Assembly: GCA_031257945.1 (NCBI GenBank)
Contig: JAIRNU010000061.1
Span: 1-26,343 of the forward strand
Origin: Holosporales bacterium
GTDB taxonomy: Bacteria; Pseudomonadota; Alphaproteobacteria; BNTO01
Direction of reading: 5' to 3'
Length of the DNA: 26,343 nt
The position numbers and the translations under genes were made by a program. The stretch's first letter is position 1, and every line of letters begins with the position of its first letter. Under the pieces are notes generated by a model. It was not told where the DNA came from, did no database searches, and saw nothing but the letters and a program-made list of their open reading frames with translations. Below are positions 1 through 7,513 of this stretch, in pieces.

Positions 1-120
1 CTGTGTAATAAGAGGCGAAATATCCATGAGGAAGAACGAGAATAAAACAAATAACTGTCAAATTATACACAATTCCGCAAAAAAAACATTATTTTTTATG
101 AAGTGTCTAGGAGTAAGGGT
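1..120. repeat. Dispersed repeat copy A, inverted relative to 11314-11429
   Basis: About 118 bases starting at GTGTAATAAGAGGCGAAA match the reverse complement of 11314-11429 with only a few substitutions and one short indel, ending near CTAGGAGTAAGG. The window starts inside the element. By comparison with the other copy, the first bases probably hold the last codons and TAA stop of a small gene like the one at 11424-11606. The repeat sits just upstream of the first LRR gene. Confidence 0.85.
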
Positions 121-136
121 TAGGTCCGCCCCGTAA
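26..136 (+). CDS. Possible 36-aa small ORF inside repeat copy A
   Basis: An ATG opens a 36-codon frame starting MRKNENKTNNCQIIHN and ending in TAA, with AAGAGGCG 8-10 bases upstream as a possible ribosome binding site. The inverted copy at 11293-11406 keeps the same frame, with mostly the same residues in the shared part and a differing C-terminus. Frame preservation in both copies is the only argument that it is translated. It is lysine and asparagine rich, with no membrane segment and no recognised family. It could equally be non-coding repeat sequence that has not yet diverged. Confidence 0.25.
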   Translation: MRKNENKTNNCQIIHNSAKKTLFFMKCLGVRVRSAP

Positions 137-199
137 ATCTTTTCTTAACCTTTATTTACTACTCTTTGCTTGGGGAGGTTTTTAAATAGTGGTTTAGCT

Positions 200-2905
200 A
201 TGAATATTTTGAAGATTGGGCTGGTTGCTGCGGTTTTGTGGCAAAGCAACGCAGGATATGCTGAGTTTTTGGGGGCAGTCAGCGCTCCACCGTCGTCAGC
301 GGTAAGGCAGTTATGCGAGGAGATTATTAATAATGGCAATATTGCGTACAAACATTTGGACGAAGTGGAGTTTGGCTCTATGGGTAATCCTTTTAGGATT
401 GATTCAAATTGGTGGTATATACTTCAGGGTGTTAATCGGATATTGGAGGATGTAGTTGTGCATCCAGATTTATTGCCGTTTTTAAGGTATAGGTATGATA
501 GAGAGAATATTACGGGAGTAGAACTATTTTGTAATGCAAATGCTAATATTCCTAACGATGTTCTCCAAAAAGCTATTGCCCTGTCGCCAAGCGCTACCCA
601 CATCAATATCCCAATGCGAAAGCTCCCCTATCTAACGCCAAAACCATGGATGGACAACCTGCTTTCCCTTTCTGCACCGGGATTGAAGCATGTGCGTGGA
701 TGGGCTTTCAGATACGAATATGATGACGTCATGCAATCAATTGACATCTCGGCAGCCGAAAGTATTGGAGAGTGCGCCTTTTGTTCTCGCAATTCCATTA
801 ATTCACTAAAATTATCAAATGCTCTGAAATTCATTAACTACGACGCACACGTTGGAGATGGATTATCAGTCAATGTCCCATCCTTTACACATTTTCTAAC
901 CGATGGAGCGTTTGGTCATGGCACCTCCCTTGCAATAGCAGATTTGTTGAGATTTAGTGATTCCCCTTTTGGCTACTGCTCCATAATAAATATCACTTGC
1001 TATAGCAGAATTAACAATATCCGTAGTCTACTAGATAGAATAAGTAACTCAATTGACACAGAGATGTTCGAAACCCTTAACATAAGGTTTAACGATTCGA
1101 TAAAACACGTAGTAACCGTGGATTATATCAATGAAATTTTAGCGGTAAATAAGGAACCTTTGGACTTATTAGTGCAGATGTTTGATAACGGAGGCTGTGG
1201 CTTCCTCGATATCAGTAACATCGAAATATCAGAGGGGCAGCTATCGTCTATTGAGCGACAAGGAGACGTGCCTTGGGTTCTTTCATTCCCCCACATCACA
1301 ACAGTTAATAACTTATTTAATGATCTTTTTCGGGACCTTCACGGCGTAATATTGTTCGACGCTGAGTCAGTAACAGAGGGCTCTTTTGACGGATGTTCTA
1401 ACAATATTTCTACCTTAGGTTTTGTTGACTCTTGTTCCTTTGTTGGAACTCCTCTTGCTGGGTTAGCACCATCTATACTTGAACTTACGATAACGCAGCC
1501 GCAAAACATTCTATGCTTCCTAGGCGTATTAGAGGGGGCTGGGCTGGATCTTTCTTCTGTCGAGCGGTTTAACATTAAATTTTCGGATGCGGTGGCTAAG
1601 GACGCGAATTTAGGCCACTACGTGGCCAGTTTGTTAACAGCCTTACCTTCCTCAAATTTCTCAGGGGCTTCAGCACTTTCAAGTATTAACGGCATTTTTT
1701 ACTTCAATTTAACCAATTCTAATATCTCTAATATTTATGATCTCCCAATAAATGAATTTTCGCGCGAGCATTCGTGCATATTTATTTTGCCTGACGAGTC
1801 CAGGCACTTCCTTCAGTCTAATAACGAGACAACAATTGGCTGGGAGCGTGTTGATAAACTCGACGGTGGTCTAATAAGAGGCGTTATTATTTCCAACAAT
1901 GTTACAGAAATCCCAGACTATGCTTTTTACAGTATGCCTCTTACCTTTGTAACAATCCCCAATTCTGTAACAACAATTGGAAGCCATGCTTTTTACGGCA
2001 CACGACTTACCTCTGTAGCAATCCCTAATTCTGTAACGACAATTGGAGACGGTGCTTTTCGTTTGGCACCACTTACTTCCGTAACAATTCCTAATTCTGT
2101 AACGACAATTGGAGACGGTGCTTTTAGCAACACACGACTTACTTCCATAACAATTCCTGATTCTGTGACTTACCTTGGTGGTTTTGATGGCACACAACTT
2201 ACTTCTGTAACAATCCCTGATTCTGTGACGACAATTGGAGCCGATGCTTTTTACGGCACACAACTTACCTCAATCACAATCCCTAATTCTGTAACGACAA
2301 TTGGAGAGTGGGCTTTTGCACGGACACCACTTACCTCCGTAACAATTCCTAATTCTGTAACGACAATTGGAGAGTGGGCTTTTGGCGGTACACAACTTAC
2401 TTCTGTAACAATTCCTAATTCTGTAACGACAATTGGAAGCTTGGCTTTTTACGGCACACAACTTACCTCCGTGACAATCCCTGATTCTGTAACGACAATT
2501 GGAAACGGTGCTTTTGACAAAGCACCAATTCAATCAATAAAGGTAAATTGCCAGCCATCAGGGAAGGGACTCATTGCTATACTAAGTAAAGTGCTTAACG
2601 GGTTTACGACTTGGCAAGAGACAACCATTCCATCTGTCCTCAACACCCTCCAAGTCGCTCTATCACCATCTCTTCTCGCAGCGAAGAATTCCGAACAACT
2701 TAAATCCTACGTCCTAGGAATCCTGAGCATTACCAATCCTACGAATAACGCCATCATCAGCGCTATTGCCGGCAAACAGGAAAAGCTCTTCGAGCTCGAC
2801 CTTTCGAATACTGATCTCGTGCAAGCTGATATTGACAGTATGACGAAAACGCTACCGTGGACAGTAGTATTCAAGAATGGAGACAGAGTAACCTACGAAT
2901 CTTAA
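200..2905 (+). CDS. Secreted BspA-type leucine-rich-repeat protein (901 aa)
   Basis: Large exported LRR protein of the LRR_5 (BspA/Treponema) type, a family generally linked to surface adhesion and host contact; its partner is unknown. I chose the ATG at 200 because it starts a good signal peptide: MNILK, a hydrophobic stretch, then AGYA before Glu-Phe. A TTG at 170 would add ten unhelpful residues. GGGGAGG at 172-178 is too far from 200 for a normal Shine-Dalgarno. Residues up to about 565 are poorly repeated. Residues of about 575-770 carry nine near-identical 22-residue units (TIPNSVTTIGxxAFxxTxLTS), encoded by 66-base direct repeats; one unit is two residues short. The C-terminal cap contains LFELDLSNTDL and ends VFKNGDRVTYES. 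A hairpin follows the stop. A broken copy of the 3' end lies at 25920-26022. The LRR identity is firm, the role is inferred. Confidence 0.88.
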   Translation: MNILKIGLVAAVLWQSNAGYAEFLGAVSAPPSSAVRQLCEEIINNGNIAYKHLDEVEFGSMGNPFRIDSNWWYILQGVNRILEDVVVHPDLLPFLRYRYDRENITGVELFCNANANIPNDVLQKAIALSPSATHINIPMRKLPYLTPKPWMDNLLSLSAPGLKHVRGWAFRYEYDDVMQSIDISAAESIGECAFCSRNSINSLKLSNALKFINYDAHVGDGLSVNVPSFTHFLTDGAFGHGTSLAIADLLRFSDSPFGYCSIINITCYSRINNIRSLLDRISNSIDTEMFETLNIRFNDSIKHVVTVDYINEILAVNKEPLDLLVQMFDNGGCGFLDISNIEISEGQLSSIERQGDVPWVLSFPHITTVNNLFNDLFRDLHGVILFDAESVTEGSFDGCSNNISTLGFVDSCSFVGTPLAGLAPSILELTITQPQNILCFLGVLEGAGLDLSSVERFNIKFSDAVAKDANLGHYVASLLTALPSSNFSGASALSSINGIFYFNLTNSNISNIYDLPINEFSREHSCIFILPDESRHFLQSNNETTIGWERVDKLDGGLIRGVIISNNVTEIPDYAFYSMPLTFVTIPNSVTTIGSHAFYGTRLTSVAIPNSVTTIGDGAFRLAPLTSVTIPNSVTTIGDGAFSNTRLTSITIPDSVTYLGGFDGTQLTSVTIPDSVTTIGADAFYGTQLTSITIPNSVTTIGEWAFARTPLTSVTIPNSVTTIGEWAFGGTQLTSVTIPNSVTTIGSLAFYGTQLTSVTIPDSVTTIGNGAFDKAPIQSIKVNCQPSGKGLIAILSKVLNGFTTWQETTIPSVLNTLQVALSPSLLAAKNSEQLKSYVLGILSITNPTNNAIISAIAGKQEKLFELDLSNTDLVQADIDSMTKTLPWTVVFKNGDRVTYES
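1915..2523 (+). repeat. Nine tandem 66-bp repeats inside the LRR gene
   Basis: The motif ACAATTGG (CTTGG in the fourth unit) recurs with unit ends at 1980, 2046, 2112, 2178, 2238, 2304, 2370, 2436 and 2502. The period is 66 bases except for one 60-base unit that lost two codons. Units are highly similar at DNA level, including at synonymous positions, so copy number may change by slippage or unequal crossover without breaking the frame. Confidence 0.95.
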
Positions 2906-2919
2906 TACTGGAGAAAACA

Positions 2920-2950
2920 CCACCCGCAGGATATTTATCTTGCGGGGTGG
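2920..2950 (+). terminator. GC-rich hairpin after the LRR gene
   Basis: CCACCCGCAGGAT pairs with ATCTTGCGGGGTGG around the loop ATTT, with one bulge, starting 15 bases after the stop codon. No T-run follows, so it is not a textbook intrinsic terminator. The same hairpin, with altered sequence but the stem kept, follows the broken LRR copy (25878-25903), which argues that the structure matters. It could serve as a terminator or as 3'-end protection. Confidence 0.55.
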
Positions 2951-2991
2951 GCGGTCTACTTCAGCAATACTTCGCCTATATTTACTCCAAC

Positions 2992-3040
2992 CAAATATTT
3001 ATTTTCATTTTTCATACATTCTTAACTGAAAATGGGTTGG
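2992..3040 (+). repeat. Dispersed AT-rich repeat (copy at 3 kb)
   Basis: The core AAATATTTATTTTCATTTTT followed by CATACATT and TTAACTGAA also occurs at 6958-7008 and 15768-15796, and reversed at 25640-25687. It is preceded by a CAGCAATACT-like segment shared with the other copies. Here the right-hand part (GTTGACTTCTTAA in the 7 kb copy) has decayed after TTAACTGAAAATGGGTTGG. Confidence 0.85.
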
Positions 3041-3054
3041 CATTGTGGTGATTT

Positions 3055-3099
3055 CCCAATAATTGGGTCCCTCAATAATTGGGCCCCCCAATAATTGGG
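3055..3099. repeat. Three 16-base-spaced CAATAATTGGG units
   Basis: CCCAATAATTGGG, CTCAATAATTGGG and CCCAATAATTGGG lie at 3055-3067, 3071-3083 and 3087-3099. Each unit is a near-palindrome (CCCAAT/ATTGGG around one base). The even spacing, about one and a half helical turns, could suit a protein binding array, or it may be simple local duplication. Confidence 0.8.
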
Positions 3100-3222
3100 T
3101 TTGGCAAATCATCTTGCTGCCTTTGCCGAATCCTTCATCCCTAAACCCTGGTTCAGCAGCTATTTCTTCTTGCTTTCTGGCTTGTCAATCATGCACTCCT
3201 ACTAAACTTGTATCGAACCCAA

Positions 3223-3247
3223 CCTGCCTATCGAGGAGATAGGCAGG
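3223..3247 (-). terminator. Perfect 10-bp hairpin downstream of the 1112-aa LRR gene
   Basis: CCTGCCTATC pairs perfectly with GATAGGCAGG around a five-base loop, 53 bases past the stop of the minus-strand LRR lipoprotein gene. Reading on that strand the stem is followed by TTGGGTT, which is only weakly T-rich. It is a plausible terminator or 3'-end stabiliser for that gene. Confidence 0.5.
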
Positions 3248-3299
3248 TACGTCGTGTTAGAGCATAAGCAGGGCGTTCAGTACTCGCTTAATGGGCTGC

Positions 3300-6200
3300 T
3301 CACTCTTCATCCATTGCTGCCTTTTGCGCTTCTAGTGCTCTATCTAGTTCTTTCCCTATATCGTCCTCGAACCACCAGCCTCCTTTTCCTTGCGTAATAA
3401 ATTCGGGCGGCGTTTTTTTTGGATTAAGCCACTGCAAGCCAGCAGGCCAGTAGCGCAAAGTGAACAACTTTCTTTCATTCGGTCTTCTGTCGTCAGGCGG
3501 TCCTCCCCTGAGATCTTCATACCTCGGCTCATCGTCAGGCGGTCCTCTCCTGCGATCACCTGGTCTGCCGTACCCCGGAAACGGCCTTCCCCTGAGATCA
3601 CCTGATCTTCCGTATATCGAATCATCGTCAGACAACCGATCACCTAGTTTTCTGCTGTACCTCGGAAACAGCCCTTCCGAGCCACACACTGGATCATCGT
3701 CAGACAGCCATTTCAAGCCGCACACCGGACCATCGTCAGGCTGTCCTCTCCTGCGACCTGGTTCTCTATACCTCGGCTCATCGCCAAACGGCCTCCTACG
3801 GGGATCACATGGTCCTCTATACCTCGGATCATCAAGCGATCCTCCCCCGCGATCATCTGGTCTTCTGTCGTGCCTCGGATCACGTATAGTCTTTATTATT
3901 TCTACCTTACACATTGGATTAAAAAAACTAGCGTTTCCGGAAAACACCTTAGATACGTCCTTCAGGATGTTACAACGTTCTTCTTTTCGTTCTTGTGGTG
4001 TGTCCAATTCACGCGCATCGTCATAATGAAAAACGATCTGTGTTACTCCAGAGTCAGCAAACGCACTATAATCGATTGTTGTTCCATAAAGATCGATCTC
4101 CACTTTTCCTATAGAAGGACATCCTTTAAACGCAAATTTTCCAATTTGCATAGGTACCCTCCTGATCATGCTAGGCAACGCAGTACAGCCCTCAAAAGCA
4201 GACTCTTCTACGCAAAGAGGTTTATAGCAAATTTCTACTTCCCTGTCTATGTCAGTTAACGCGGCACATCCCTTAAAAGCAAACCTTCCTATGCGTTGAA
4301 CTGATGAAGGCAATGATACTCTCGCTAAAGAGGAGCAATTTTGGAAGGCTCCGTCAGCAATAGATTGCAACGGCGTCATGTTCTTATATTGACCATGAAC
4401 CATTTTATGATCCCTGAGATCTCTGTTACACATGGTATATCTGTCGATAACAACCGTTTCCAGGCTTGTGCAATCAGCAAAAGCATTTGGCCCAATTTTT
4501 TCCACCTCAGCCGGAAGATGTATTGCTTTCAAAGAAGAACAAGCTGCAAATGCACTTGGCCCTATTTCTATTCCTGTTACTTCTTCCGGCGAAATCACGA
4601 TTTTTCTCAAATTTGAGCAGCCGGCAAAAGCGGATGGTCCTATTCTATTGACCAACAAAGGAATATTTATTCTTGTTACAGAAGCACAACCGGAAAAAGC
4701 TTCCGGCCCTATGGTCTCCAATCGACTTTCGTCACCAAAAGTAACCCCTTCAATCCCGCGGCACCCCCGGAAAGCTCCTTCTGGAATTATTGTTACTTTA
4801 TCATTGATTGGTATAGTCCCTCCCAGCGCGGTACAACCAGAAAAAGCATCTTTTCCTATACTAGTACATTTTTGTAAAACGGCTCCGTCTATTGCTCTTA
4901 AAGAAGAGCAATTTTTAAACGCTTCATCCCCGATAAATGATGACGCACGGCTATTTTGTGCAAAAGAGCTAAAAGTGAGTGCTTCAAGGTTTTCACAATT
5001 GCAAAAGGCTCCCCTATTAATCGTTGGTTGGTTTAGAGATACTGCTAAAGATTTTAAAGAAGAACAGCCGGAAAAAGCGTATGCCCCTATGGAGTTAAGC
5101 GGCAGTTGGGTAGGTGACGAGACCTCTGTTAGATTAGGGCAATCCCTAAATGCATAGTTCTCGATATACTTTAATTGGCTGTCCTGTGGCAAGCTAATTT
5201 TTTGTAGTGCCTCACAATCACAGAAAGCCCCGGTATCAATCGTTCGCACGCTACTAGGGATGCTTATTGTGCGTAAAGCAGAACAACTGCGAAAAGAGTA
5301 AGAGCCAATTCGTGTGATCCCCTCTTCTTCGTCGCCCCCCCCTTCTTCGTTGAAATTAAATGTTTCTAGATTGCTACACCCAAAAAAAGCGTAGGGGAAT
5401 ATTTCTGTAAAAGGCCCCTCAAGTGTTATCTCTTTTACAGTTGTCCATGCTGCTTGAAAAATAGACCCGGCTAAATTACTTGGAATTTCCGCACTACCTC
5501 TAATAATTACCTTTTCCATTTGTTCGGGCGGTGCTTGCTCACTATATTGTTGAACTACTGGGTCACCTTTTTCGTCATATGTTATGTAGTTAACAAAGAC
5601 GTGCTTTCCATTCTCTTCGCCATTATATCCATATGACAGAGCTTCTTTCCAACACTTGCCATCACGATATTGCCAACTGAATACTGCGTATGGAGCCATG
5701 CGTTGCAACATGCCTTGCAATTCGCGACTATTTGCCGCCGAGTCTGTAGGGCGATATTCCCACTCTTGTACAACCTCGCGTTCATTCGTTGGATTCACGA
5801 ATTCTACTTTACATCCATAATTGCTCTCAGATACGTCTCCATGTCCAGGCGTACCCTCAAAGATTTGGTTTAACCATGCTGCTTTCATCGAATTTGTTAG
5901 GCAGTCCACATTGAATTGTGCCCTTACGCTGGTTTCCGACGCTGTTACAGCGTTTAAACTGGTTGCACTAAATGCGCCGTTACCGATATATTGGACGGAA
6001 GAAGGGATGTTGAATGAAGTGAGCGATTCACAATTCGCAAATGCACCGGGTCCTATACTGCTTAACCTACTGTTGGCGCCAAACTGAACACTACCAAGGA
6101 AGTTATTATATCTAAATGCGTCCTTCCCAATGGTCTCCACACTATCAGGTATGCATATTGAGGGAATCCAAGAATCCTGAAAAGCCCTGTCGCCTATACT

Positions 6201-6638
6201 TTTCAACCTTTCTGGTGGTTCAAAAGTAACAGCACTATAACCACAGTTCAAAAGACTTTCTTCCTCTATGCTTGTTACTGTGGACGGAATGACCAAGATA
6301 CCACAACTATAGTCAGGTGCAACGTCACCTAGTTGACTTGGTGGAACATTCGTGACGTTGGAAACAATACGTTGAGCTCCATTTCTAATTGGTATGGAAT
6401 TCATGACACCGCTCCTTCTTAAGAGATACTGCCGGTGGTCGCTTTCTGAAAGTTTTGATACAAATTGTCTTTCTTCTTCCAAGAGTCTTTCTCTTTCCAA
6501 TTGTCTTTCTTCTTCCGACTGTATTTCTACTTCTTCTTCTCGTGCCTCATCAGGATCAACGCTCGCATCAGGTTCATCAGAAGCATAACATGCACTAAGT
6601 GCGCAAAAAGCCAATGAAGCCATAATTTTCACTGCCAT
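3300..6638 (-). CDS. LRR lipoprotein with Arg/Asp/Pro-rich repeat tail (about 1112 aa)
   Basis: Predicted lipid-anchored BspA-type LRR protein. A GTG at 6710 and an ATG at 6659 are possible starts, but the ATG at 6638 gives a compact lipoprotein signal, MAVK then a hydrophobic run then LSAC, a good lipobox with Cys17 as the acylated residue. Next comes a highly charged Glu/Arg helix (EEERQLERERLLEEERQ). A first LRR block follows (for example GDRAFQDSWIPSICIPDSV), then an insert of roughly 160 residues without clear repeats, then a long second LRR block of CSSL/CTAL units. From about residue 915 to 1055 the protein switches to disordered, imperfect repeats rich in Arg, Asp, Pro and Gly (DDEPRY, RGPPDD). 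The last 55 residues are a Trp-containing end (WPAGLQWLNP, GKGGWWFEDD). Surface exposure and host interaction are inferred. Confidence 0.85.
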   Translation of the reverse strand: MAVKIMASLAFCALSACYASDEPDASVDPDEAREEEVEIQSEEERQLERERLLEEERQFVSKLSESDHRQYLLRRSGVMNSIPIRNGAQRIVSNVTNVPPSQLGDVAPDYSCGILVIPSTVTSIEEESLLNCGYSAVTFEPPERLKSIGDRAFQDSWIPSICIPDSVETIGKDAFRYNNFLGSVQFGANSRLSSIGPGAFANCESLTSFNIPSSVQYIGNGAFSATSLNAVTASETSVRAQFNVDCLTNSMKAAWLNQIFEGTPGHGDVSESNYGCKVEFVNPTNEREVVQEWEYRPTDSAANSRELQGMLQRMAPYAVFSWQYRDGKCWKEALSYGYNGEENGKHVFVNYITYDEKGDPVVQQYSEQAPPEQMEKVIIRGSAEIPSNLAGSIFQAAWTTVKEITLEGPFTEIFPYAFFGCSNLETFNFNEEGGGDEEEGITRIGSYSFRSCSALRTISIPSSVRTIDTGAFCDCEALQKISLPQDSQLKYIENYAFRDCPNLTEVSSPTQLPLNSIGAYAFSGCSSLKSLAVSLNQPTINRGAFCNCENLEALTFSSFAQNSRASSFIGDEAFKNCSSLRAIDGAVLQKCTSIGKDAFSGCTALGGTIPINDKVTIIPEGAFRGCRGIEGVTFGDESRLETIGPEAFSGCASVTRINIPLLVNRIGPSAFAGCSNLRKIVISPEEVTGIEIGPSAFAACSSLKAIHLPAEVEKIGPNAFADCTSLETVVIDRYTMCNRDLRDHKMVHGQYKNMTPLQSIADGAFQNCSSLARVSLPSSVQRIGRFAFKGCAALTDIDREVEICYKPLCVEESAFEGCTALPSMIRRVPMQIGKFAFKGCPSIGKVEIDLYGTTIDYSAFADSGVTQIVFHYDDARELDTPQERKEERCNILKDVSKVFSGNASFFNPMCKVEIIKTIRDPRHDRRPDDRGGGSLDDPRYRGPCDPRRRPFGDEPRYREPGRRRGQPDDGPVCGLKWLSDDDPVCGSEGLFPRYSRKLGDRLSDDDSIYGRSGDLRGRPFPGYGRPGDRRRGPPDDEPRYEDLRGGPPDDRRPNERKLFTLRYWPAGLQWLNPKKTPPEFITQGKGGWWFEDDIGKELDRALEAQKAAMDEE
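3480..3890 (-). repeat. Imperfect repeats encoding the RDPG-rich tail
   Basis: Segments resembling CGATCACCTGGTCTTCCGTA and CTCGGCTCATCGTCAGGCGG (plus-strand reading) recur about every 40-70 bases and encode DDEPRYRxPxxRRGxPDD-like units. The units are degenerate, unlike the clean 66-base repeats of the other LRR gene. Confidence 0.75.
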
Positions 6639-6801
6639 TTTCGCCGCTCTTTCACACATTAATGAGCCTGAGGCCGCTAATTCGTTTATTTTCTTTTGTT
6701 CTATAATCACGTATAATATCTAATTTGAATCATATTACACATGCATTGTAACATCCTTTCGGTGGCAGATGCAATGCTACCCGTTCATTCTCGTACCCTA
6801 C

Positions 6802-6970
6802 ATATTTATTGGGGGGTTAACTTTGCAACGCTTTTGGGCCGCCGTTACTACAGCAATACCATCCCAATACTTACTCCCCCAAATATTTATTGGGGGGTTA
6901 ATTTCGCAACGCTTGCAGTAAGCTTTTACTGTAGTAATACTCTCCCAATACTAAGCCCCAAATATTTATT
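6802..6970 (+). repeat. Two tandem ~80-bp units plus start of a third
   Basis: ATATTTATTGGGGGGTTAA begins at 6802 and again at 6883, and ATATTTATT recurs at 6962, giving periods of 81 and 79. Each unit continues through GCAACGCTT, a variable middle, and (T/C)AGCAATAC...CCCAATACT. The unit ends match segments at 2962-3000, 15738-15780 and, reversed, about 25830-25870. Confidence 0.85.
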
Positions 6971-6982
6971 TTCATTTTTCAT

Positions 6983-7182
6983 ACATTATTAACTGAACAT
7001 AGGTTGACTTCTTAATACTTTTTGTGGCACTATAAGAATATAGATCACGACAGCTACGGCCCGGCCCCTGGGGTGGGCGGGGGCTTGGGATGGCTCCCCC
7101 ATTTAAAGGATATCACAAAAAGGTTAAGGAATCGTAAATACTTTGCGAATACTTGAACTCCCAAGGAACTCAGGGGATACAG
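6983..7182. repeat. 200-bp repeat, inverted relative to 26146-26343
   Basis: Runs from ACATTATTAACTGAA to CTCAGGGGATACAG and matches the reverse complement of the last ~198 bases of the window with scattered changes. It contains the GC-rich element with inverted ends at 7012-7127. A partial third copy is at about 25540-25680. Confidence 0.88.
7012..7127. mobile_element. MITE-like GC-rich element with terminal inverted repeats
   Basis: TTAATACTTTTTGTG at the left is the near reverse complement of CACAAAAAGGTTAA at the right, bracketing a GC-rich core (GGCCCGGCCCC...GGGTGGGCGGG) in AT-rich surroundings. The copy at 26201-26314 has the same ends (TTAACCTTTTTGTG and CACAAAAAGGGTTAA) and nearly the same length. 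Size, ends and copy number suggest a non-autonomous element or REP-like unit. No transposase is seen here. Confidence 0.5.
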
Positions 7183-7330
7183 GCCCCGCCGTATCAAAAC
7201 CCCCAGAAAACCAGAATGTACACTACAGCCCATTCAAAATCTCCAGGAATCTTGGTGGATACGCTACTACCACCGTTACCACTATCAAAATCGCCAAAAC
7301 ACTAGAAACGCAGAAGGCCGCACCATCGCT

Positions 7331-7429
7331 CCCCGCCAGATGCGAGAACTTCCCTCATGCTTGTTTTGAGTATTTGTCCCAACCGCTGAATACCGCGCAT
7401 TCCAAGGGATAGCGGAATGTGTAGGGTGT
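7331..7429. repeat. Inverted repeat partner of 11205-11300
   Basis: Segments CCGCTGAATACCGCGCATTC and CAAGGGATAGCGGAATGTGT match the reverse complement of 11205-11300, with scattered differences. The pair brackets the transporter-ruvA-nrdG-LRR segment (7.4-11.2 kb). Confidence 0.88.
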
Positions 7430-7513
7430 TGAGCTGGCAAAGCGTATAGGTTTGCTTTTTTAAGGGAAAAAAGTTACCCTGCGTACGTTCTTCGTTTTTA
7501 TCCAATAGAATCA

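Larger units (their letters stand above)
2906..3299. other. 394-base intergenic region with repeats, no gene
   Basis: After the hairpin come a member of the dispersed CAGCAATACT...ATATTTATT family (about 2962-3040), three 13-base CAATAATTGGG units (3055-3099) and a perfect hairpin (3223-3247). An open frame at 2857-3051 overlaps the LRR 3' end and repeat sequence and has no family resemblance, so I do not call it a gene. Confidence 0.7.
6711..7513. other. 803-base intergenic region made of repeats
   Basis: Between the divergent LRR lipoprotein and transporter genes there are two 80-base tandem units (6802-6961), a dispersed AT-rich repeat joined to a GC-rich element with inverted ends (6958-7127), and an inverted repeat shared with 11205-11300. 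An open frame at 7143-7412 lies entirely in repeat sequence and resembles only another repeat frame at 25958-26185, so I treat it as non-coding. Confidence 0.7.

Noticed and set aside
1871..2533. Two Cys/Tyr/Arg-rich minus-strand frames
   Set aside because: They are antisense shadows of the 66-base LRR repeats.
3460..4026. 188-codon plus-strand frame rich in Ser, Gly and Pro
   Set aside because: It is the antisense of the RDPG-rich repeat tail; repeated sequence keeps several frames open. The minus-strand frame has the signal peptide and LRR array.
7143..7412. 89-codon plus-strand frame
   Set aside because: Lies wholly in dispersed repeat sequence, has no ribosome binding site, and resembles only the repeat frame at 25958-26185, with indels between the two.
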